In this document: one piece after another, positions 7,051 to 11,404 of the stretch
Position numbering within the stretch: the stretch's first letter is position 1
How the letters are laid out: the number at the start of each line of letters is the position of its first letter
Source: Saprospirales bacterium
GTDB taxonomy: Bacteria; Bacteroidota; Bacteroidia; Chitinophagales; Saprospiraceae
Direction of reading: 5' to 3'
NCBI GenBank assembly: GCA_003448025.1
Contig: DLXL01000433.1
Location: 1 to 11,404, forward strand
DNA length: 11,404 nucleotides
The notes under the pieces: generated by a model
What the model was told of the DNA's origin: nothing
What the model saw: only the letters and a program-made list of their open reading frames with translations
Database searches by the model: none
Made by a program: the position numbers and the translations under genes

Positions 7051-7608
7051 ACTAACAAAATACATCGCAATTTCTCCCTTATTTTTGGCTGGTAGTTTCC
7101 CACGGAAAGTACAGGGAATCTGGTCTTTTACCTGTTCCCAGGTAGTTTGAGAAAGGTTGATCCGGCCCGGTTCGCTGCTTTGTTCCATGCGGGCAGCGGT
7201 ATTGACGGTATCCCCCCAGATATCGTAGGCGAACTTGTGACTGCCCACTACTCCGGCTACTACAGGACCGGTGTGTATGCCTATGCGCATCTCGAAAAAT
7301 GGTTTACCCTGGGCAGATCTGTGTTCAGCCATATCGCGGATGGTTTGCTGCATTTCCAGCGCTGCTTTAACCGTATCCAAGGCATGGGTTTCATTAGGCT
7401 CAGGCAGACCACCTGCGCACATGTAAGCATCGCCGATGGTTTTGATTTTTTCCAGTTTATGCCGTTCCATAATGGCATCAAAGGTCCGGAAATACTCGTC
7501 CAGTTCTTTAACCAGGGCTTCCGGCGTCATACTTTCGGCAATGCTGGTAAAGTTTTTAAAATCGCTGAAAAGCACGGATACGGAGGCATAATGCACGGGT
7601 TTTACCAC
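7048..7608 (-). CDS. Class III adenylate cyclase catalytic domain, C-terminal part of an interrupted receptor cyclase
   Basis: This 186-residue frame is a complete class III nucleotidyl cyclase homology domain, forming cyclic AMP from ATP. All expected active-site residues are present: metal-binding Asp16 (LFSDFKNF) and Asp60 (IGDAYM), adenine-selecting Lys56 (KIKTIGD) and Asp129 (YDIWGD), transition-state Asn136 and Arg140 (VNTAARME). The Lys/Asp pair points to ATP rather than GTP. These assignments use the spacing known from mycobacterial Rv1625c. The domain lies in the same frame as the upstream TPR gene and is separated from it only by TAA 7681-7683. Translation of the intervening codons reads KLRADNLLKNILPEKTAEEL, the usual helical linker of such cyclases. 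GTG 7608 is the first plausible start after the stop, and the first ATG lies past Asp16. Independent translation is therefore possible but unproven. Its TGA stop touches the palindromic repeat. Confidence 0.88.
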   Translation of the reverse strand: MVKPVHYASVSVLFSDFKNFTSIAESMTPEALVKELDEYFRTFDAIMERHKLEKIKTIGDAYMCAGGLPEPNETHALDTVKAALEMQQTIRDMAEHRSAQGKPFFEMRIGIHTGPVVAGVVGSHKFAYDIWGDTVNTAARMEQSSEPGRINLSQTTWEQVKDQIPCTFRGKLPAKNKGEIAMYFVS

Positions 7609-7680
7609 CCCTTCTGTTTTTAGCTCTTCGGCGGTTTTTTCCGGCAGGATGTTTTTGAGCAGGTTATCGGCGCGTAGTTT

Positions 7681-7683
7681 TTA
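7681..7683 (-). other. In-frame TAA interrupting the TPR-cyclase gene
   Basis: On the minus strand the codons read GAA CGG TAA AAA CTA CGC, giving E-R-stop-K-L-R. The two flanking frames are 633 bases apart, a multiple of three, so no shift is involved. Related cyclases usually have E-R-E-K before the DNLLxNILP linker. A single G-to-T change (GAA to TAA, plus-strand position 7683 C to A) would explain the stop. Confidence 0.85.
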
Positions 7684-9225
7684 CCGTTCAATGGCTTCGT
7701 TTTTGGCCGTAAGCAGACGGTTGGCGCGAGCGCGCAGACGATTGCGGCTGTAGAGTAGTCCAACCAGCAAAACCAGCAATACGGCGCCAACCAAAAGTGC
7801 ATTTCGGAAGGTGCGTGCATTGGCCAGTTCGGCTTCCCGCAGCGCTGTGGTTTGGCGTTCACGGTCGAGCGCCAGCTGTTTTTCCTGCTCGCGGGTGAGC
7901 GCCTGTTGTGTTTCGATATTCTGGGAGCGCTGCTCGTCTATGAGTTTATAACGCAGATCATTGTACTTCGTCTGGTACTCAAAAGCCTTCCGGTAGTCCC
8001 TGGTGGTTTCGTAATACCGGACATAGTCTTTGTACGCGCCCATGAGCACATTACTGTTTCCAATTTTAACGGAAAGTGACTCATATTTTTGCAGATAAAC
8101 CACGGATTCCCGGAGCTTTCCCTGCCTGAATAGCACGTCGTTCAGGGTATTGTAGGTTTCCATCAGCCCAGGGTCATCTTCCAGTTCCAGGCGTATTTTT
8201 TCCGATTCCCGAAGATATTTCAGGGCTTCGTCAAACTGTTCCAGGTGTTTGTATGCATCTCCCAGGTTGTTGCACACATTTCCCACAGCCGACTGATCGT
8301 CCAGCTCGCGGAAAATCCTGAGTGCTTTAAGGTAATAGTCTACCGCGAGCCTGGATGTGTCCTTGTTGTCCATTTCATCCAGCGCATTGCCCAGGTCGTT
8401 GTAGCCATCGGCAATATCAAAGGGATCACCGAGTTTCTCGCGCAAATGGAGCGACTTTTCATACCAAATCCGAGCTTTACTGAACTGATCCTGGTCAAAG
8501 CGATTGTGCCCGATTTGGGTATAAATCTTGAACAAAGTGGCCAGATCGCCTTGGTTTTCCATTAGAAGTCTGGCTTTATTGAGTTCGGAAAATGCTTCCG
8601 GATAAGCACCGCCGGTTGACAACACGCCACTAATCCTGGTATAAGCGCGTGCGATACGCAGCGTGTCTTTAAGTGACTCAAATACACGGAGACTTTCCCG
8701 GTAGAACTGGATGGCTTTGGTCAGTTCGCCGACGGATTCATACAGGTTGCCCAGGTTGGTCAGGCTGCGGCCAATGCCACTTTGGTCGCCCAGTTGGCGG
8801 CGCAGCTCCAGCGCCTTTTGGTAGTACTGCAGCGCCAGCGAATCATTTTCTCTGATTTCTTCCAAAATGCCCATACCATTCCAAGCATTGGCTTCGCCTT
8901 TGGCGTAGCCGAGTTGCCGGGCCAGTGCCAGAGCTTCCTGAAGTCGGCTTTCAGCCTGATCTGTTTCTGTTTCGGCTATTTCCCAGGCATAATCTGTCAG
9001 CAGGGTAACGCGGTGGGTATCCTGTTTGGCGGTTTGCAGGAGTTTAGCCAGTGAATCTGCCGTGTTTTGGGCGGTAAGCGGTTGACAACACCAGAAGACT
9101 GCCCAAAGCAGCAGCAGCCTGAGCCTTAGAAAAATGGTGGATGTATCGCCCAAAAGATTCACGCCGGCAAAAGTGGGATTATTTCCGGATTTGTTGGCCA
9201 CCCGATTACCTAATTCTCTAATCAA
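7681..9225 (-). CDS. TPR sensor and transmembrane part of an interrupted TPR-adenylate cyclase
   Basis: The 514-residue frame has a signal-peptide-like segment at about 29-52 (LRLRLLLLWAVFWCCQ, then LTAQ). About eight tetratricopeptide repeats of TPR_12 type follow, from about residue 105 to 430, with recurring LGNLYESVGELTKAIQFY-like units. A charged coiled coil covers about 433-470, and one membrane helix spans about 476-492 (ALLVGAVLLVLLVGLLY). The basic RNRLRARANRLLTAKNEAIER then runs straight into TAA. In this architecture the TPRs are periplasmic and the cyclase cytoplasmic, so the TPR part would sense a protein or peptide and control the cyclase. The frame contains no ATG before the signal peptide. 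TTG 9225 is the farthest start; GTG 9201, GTG 9162 and TTG 9153 are alternatives, and GTG 9162 gives the tidiest leader. If the stop is real, the membrane sensor is made without its catalytic domain. Confidence 0.85.
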   Translation of the reverse strand: MIRELGNRVANKSGNNPTFAGVNLLGDTSTIFLRLRLLLLWAVFWCCQPLTAQNTADSLAKLLQTAKQDTHRVTLLTDYAWEIAETETDQAESRLQEALALARQLGYAKGEANAWNGMGILEEIRENDSLALQYYQKALELRRQLGDQSGIGRSLTNLGNLYESVGELTKAIQFYRESLRVFESLKDTLRIARAYTRISGVLSTGGAYPEAFSELNKARLLMENQGDLATLFKIYTQIGHNRFDQDQFSKARIWYEKSLHLREKLGDPFDIADGYNDLGNALDEMDNKDTSRLAVDYYLKALRIFRELDDQSAVGNVCNNLGDAYKHLEQFDEALKYLRESEKIRLELEDDPGLMETYNTLNDVLFRQGKLRESVVYLQKYESLSVKIGNSNVLMGAYKDYVRYYETTRDYRKAFEYQTKYNDLRYKLIDEQRSQNIETQQALTREQEKQLALDRERQTTALREAELANARTFRNALLVGAVLLVLLVGLLYSRNRLRARANRLLTAKNEAIER

Positions 9226-9232
9226 TTCCTAA

Positions 9233-9263
9233 TTGTACTTTCCTGCCGTCTTTTCGACCTTTG
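9233..9263 (+). promoter_or_regulatory. Candidate promoter for the DUF3179 gene
   Basis: TTG 9233-9235, a 20-base spacer and GACCTTTG 9256-9263 match the Bacteroidota TTG/TAnnTTTG form except for G in the first -7 position. Transcription would start near 9270, about 20 bases before ATG 9291. The element lies in the 65-base region between two divergent genes. Confidence 0.45.
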
Positions 9264-9290
9264 TACCGGTAAAAAAGGAATTCATTACGC

Positions 9291-10436
9291 ATGAAAAAAC
9301 TGTTCTATATAGGCATTCTTGGCCTTTTTCTATTTGAACTGTCAAACGTTTACTTCATAATGCCCATGCCCGGTAGTCAGCGGATGGACAGTCTGGACTG
9401 GGCCTACTGGCTGTATACATACCGGTGGCTGTTTCGTGGAATACTGCTGGGTTTGTGCCTGCTTGGCGCCCGATCTGCCTGGGCAGCACACGGATGGAAA
9501 TCGCTGATCGCTTTGCTGCCGGTAGCCGGAGCGGTGTATATGTTCAATATGGTTATGGCAGCCGACCATATGTTTTACCAGCCCCGCACGCTACAAATGG
9601 CGGATGCCGCAACCAATAAAGTACCCTTGCACAAACTGGTGTTGGGCATTCGTGTGAATGGTGCTGAAAAGGCCTATCCAATCCAGTTTTTAGGCTATCA
9701 TCACCAGGTACTGGATACCCTTGGAGGCAAGCCCGTGATGGTTACTTATTGTACGGTTTGCAGAACCGGCAGGGTATACTCGCCGGAGGTTAACGGACAT
9801 GCAGAGTCGTTCCGACTGGTAGGTATGGATCATTTTAATGCCATGTTTGAAGATGCCACCACGGGTAGCTGGTGGCGTCAGGCTACCGGAGAAGCGGTGG
9901 CCGGGCCGCTCAAAGGGCAGGTATTGCCGGAAATACCCAGCGAGCAAACCAGCCTGGAAACCTGGCTCAAATGGCATCCACAGAGCCTTGTTATGCAGCG
10001 GGATCCGGAATTTCAGGAAGAATACGACAGCATGGACACCTATGATCTGGGGATTGGACGGGGCAACCTGACGAGAACCGATACGGCTTCCTGGCAGGAA
10101 AAATCCTGGGTAGTTGGCATCTCCATTGATGCCAAGAATGCCAAGGCATACGACTGGAACCGGTTGAAAAGGGAACGAATTATCCACGACCAGATTGGGA
10201 ACAATTTGGTTTTGTTGGTATTGGGCTCAGATAACGTCAGTTTCCAGGCATTTAACCGAAGAAAGGATCAGGCCCAATTTGCCTTGCAACACGATACCCT
10301 GACATTGGATGGCAAAGCCTGGAACCTGCTTGGGCAGCCACTTACACCGGAAACAGAGGCATTAACCAGGGTATCTGCCAGGCAGGAGTTTTGGCACAGC
10401 TGGAAAACGTTTCATCCGTATACGGCGAGGTATTAA
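9291..10436 (+). CDS. DUF3179 domain protein with three N-terminal membrane helices
   Basis: The 381-residue protein starts with three predicted membrane helices (about 4-24, 46-66 and 70-90). A soluble DUF3179 domain follows, from about 110 to the C-terminus. The domain is recognised by GIRVNGAEKAYPIQFLGYHH, then VMVTYCTVCRTGRVY with the CxxC pair Cys154/Cys157, then FRLVGMDHFNAMFEDATTGSWW. These are the strongest conserved blocks of the family. DUF3179 has no assigned biochemical role. The invariant CxxC and histidines suggest metal or redox chemistry, but that is inference. Many family members are secreted or lipid-anchored, whereas this one has a helical membrane anchor. ATG 9291 is well placed about 20 bases after a promoter-like element. 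The gene is divergent from the interrupted cyclase, and the WD40-like gene follows after 83 bases. Confidence 0.85.
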   Translation: MKKLFYIGILGLFLFELSNVYFIMPMPGSQRMDSLDWAYWLYTYRWLFRGILLGLCLLGARSAWAAHGWKSLIALLPVAGAVYMFNMVMAADHMFYQPRTLQMADAATNKVPLHKLVLGIRVNGAEKAYPIQFLGYHHQVLDTLGGKPVMVTYCTVCRTGRVYSPEVNGHAESFRLVGMDHFNAMFEDATTGSWWRQATGEAVAGPLKGQVLPEIPSEQTSLETWLKWHPQSLVMQRDPEFQEEYDSMDTYDLGIGRGNLTRTDTASWQEKSWVVGISIDAKNAKAYDWNRLKRERIIHDQIGNNLVLLVLGSDNVSFQAFNRRKDQAQFALQHDTLTLDGKAWNLLGQPLTPETEALTRVSARQEFWHSWKTFHPYTARY

Positions 10437-10466
10437 ATTATAACTTTCAATGTATTTAGCATGCTT

Positions 10467-10499
10467 TTGGAAAGGATTAATCGTATATAATTACCTTAG
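10467..10499 (+). promoter_or_regulatory. Weak candidate promoter for the WD40-like gene
   Basis: TTG 10467-10469 (in CTTTTGG), a 22-base spacer and TACCTTAG 10492-10499 resemble the Bacteroidota promoter with one mismatch in the -7 box and a spacer at the long end. ATG 10520 follows 20 bases later. The surrounding sequence is strongly AT-rich. Confidence 0.35.
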
Positions 10500-10519
10500 T
10501 TGACTAAAAATACAAATTT

Positions 10520-11365
10520 ATGACTTTCCATTACCGAATAGCCATACTTGTTTGGCCGCTATGTCTGTTATCCTTTTATGTAAAAGGTCAAGAAAAACCG
10601 GAGTTGGTTCTAAATGCAGTTGGCAGTGGATGGGGCTCTAATGTTATTGCATTGAGTTCTGATGATCGGCTAGTAGCTATTGGGTATAATGATGGTCTTA
10701 TAAAAATACGGGATGCTCGCGACCAATCACTTATCAGGGCCATAAAAACTGGTGGACGAGTGGAGCGCATTTTTTTTTCTTCAAATACCGACACTTTGCT
10801 GGTAGAAACTCAAGATGAAGGAGAACCTGCCCGACTTTACCTGTTTAACTGGTTGACAGACCAATATCCTGACGGTCAATCCTTAGGCAAACACCGCATT
10901 TGTGGGTGGGCTCCTGAGAGACAAAGGATTTATTTGTTGCTAGAACATAAAAAAAGCACTTTTGACTACAATTATACCTATCAACTTGAACAACGTGATT
11001 TTGGCTTAATCCCAGTAGGGAAGCCCATATCCTTTGTTGTCAATCATACATTAAATGAAAGAGGAGATATCATACAAGCAAGAGTGAAGTCAATGGCACA
11101 ATCCTATTCCGGGAATTTACTTGCCATGGGATTTCAGTACGGTTGGGTGGCAGTTGCCAATTTAGACTCCATGAAAATCGTATTAAAGCGAAGATGCGCC
11201 TTAGAACAGATTGATGATCTTAATTTCAGCAGAAATGATCGTTTCCTCAGCGCAAGGGAAAGCGCTTCCTTGTTTAGCTATAATTATCCCACCGCCATCG
11301 TTTGGTCGGTAGCGAATGATTTTGAATCCATTTATCAAAATCAACCATTTGGAAAAAAAGGATAA
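10520..11365 (+). CDS. Secreted WD40-like beta-propeller protein, probably truncated
   Basis: The 281-residue product has a signal peptide (about 1-23, ending FYVKGQ). WD40-like blades follow: NVIALSSDDRLVAIGYNDG then LIKIRDARDQSLIRAIKT at about 36-75, a second blade at about 76-115, and further blades around 190-265 (YSGNLLAMGFQYGWVAVANL, then LNFSRNDRFLSA and AIVWSVAND). The blades are degenerate, and the WD dipeptide itself is replaced by RD or AN. Only about five blades fit in this length, whereas a closed propeller normally needs six to eight. The protein could therefore be truncated. The frame ends at TAA 11363-11365 directly after seven A (11353-11359). Moving one base forward there keeps a frame open to the window edge. 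Such propellers in Bacteroidota often precede further blades or a caspase-like domain, but none is visible. The gene is more AT-rich than the DUF3179 gene before it. Confidence 0.68.
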   Translation: MTFHYRIAILVWPLCLLSFYVKGQEKPELVLNAVGSGWGSNVIALSSDDRLVAIGYNDGLIKIRDARDQSLIRAIKTGGRVERIFFSSNTDTLLVETQDEGEPARLYLFNWLTDQYPDGQSLGKHRICGWAPERQRIYLLLEHKKSTFDYNYTYQLEQRDFGLIPVGKPISFVVNHTLNERGDIIQARVKSMAQSYSGNLLAMGFQYGWVAVANLDSMKIVLKRRCALEQIDDLNFSRNDRFLSARESASLFSYNYPTAIVWSVANDFESIYQNQPFGKKG

Positions 11366-11404
11366 ATTTGCCAACTATTTGCTTTTGAAAATAAGTAGCA
11401 ACTG

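Noticed and set aside
6792..7103. Small frames on both strands across 6800-7100
   Set aside because: They are produced by the palindromic element; the two strands give near-identical peptides because the arms are inverted copies.
7609..7680. Frameshift as cause of the TPR-cyclase split
   Set aside because: Both parts are in the same frame and the linker between them reads normally, so a nonsense codon alone explains it.
11351..11365. Programmed -1 frameshift at the A7 run
   Set aside because: The -1 frame meets a stop about ten codons later, so it would add little. Only the forward frame stays open.

Overview
The window looks like chromosomal DNA of a Bacteroidota bacterium, most probably a member of Saprospiria or a relative. 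This rests on four points. Two secreted proteins end in C-terminal type IX secretion (T9SS) sorting domains. One gene belongs to DUF4294, a family known from Bacteroidota. The TPR-helix-class III cyclase architecture is common in that group. Starts lack Shine-Dalgarno sequences, while matches to the Bacteroidota promoter form (TTG, about 20 bases, TAnnTTTG) precede several genes. The lineage below phylum is an inference.

Layout from left to right. The 3' end of a LysE-type exporter gene (2-181) is followed by a very large secreted metalloprotease (303-3953) with a reprolysin-like zinc site, a stack of beta domains and a T9SS tail. A 332-base gap follows. It holds a 9-bp tandem repeat, a strong terminator hairpin, and a 175-bp imperfect palindrome whose right arm runs into a promoter. 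Next come a CvpA-family membrane protein (4286-4966) and a DUF4294 protein (5032-5661), probably one transcription unit. Converging on them is a second T9SS-sorted secreted protein (5671-6696, minus strand).

Another 351-base gap holds a second, unrelated palindromic repeat of about 185 bp with three internal hairpins. It touches the stop codon of the following minus-strand gene. That gene (7048-9225, minus) encodes signal peptide, about eight TPRs, coiled coil, membrane helix and class III adenylate cyclase. An in-frame TAA between the membrane helix and the catalytic domain splits it in two. No frameshift is involved and every catalytic residue is intact. Divergent from it are a membrane-anchored DUF3179 protein (9291-10436) and a secreted WD40-like protein (10520-11365). 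The latter stops just after a run of seven A and seems short for a closed propeller.

The genes do not form one obvious pathway. The shared theme is envelope, export and signalling functions, interspersed with palindromic intergenic repeats. The items most worth following up are the interrupted receptor-type cyclase, the two palindromic elements (one possibly lending a promoter, the other abutting a stop codon), and a possible ADAM/MMP-like cysteine switch in the metalloprotease propeptide. I see no convincing wholly new multi-gene system.
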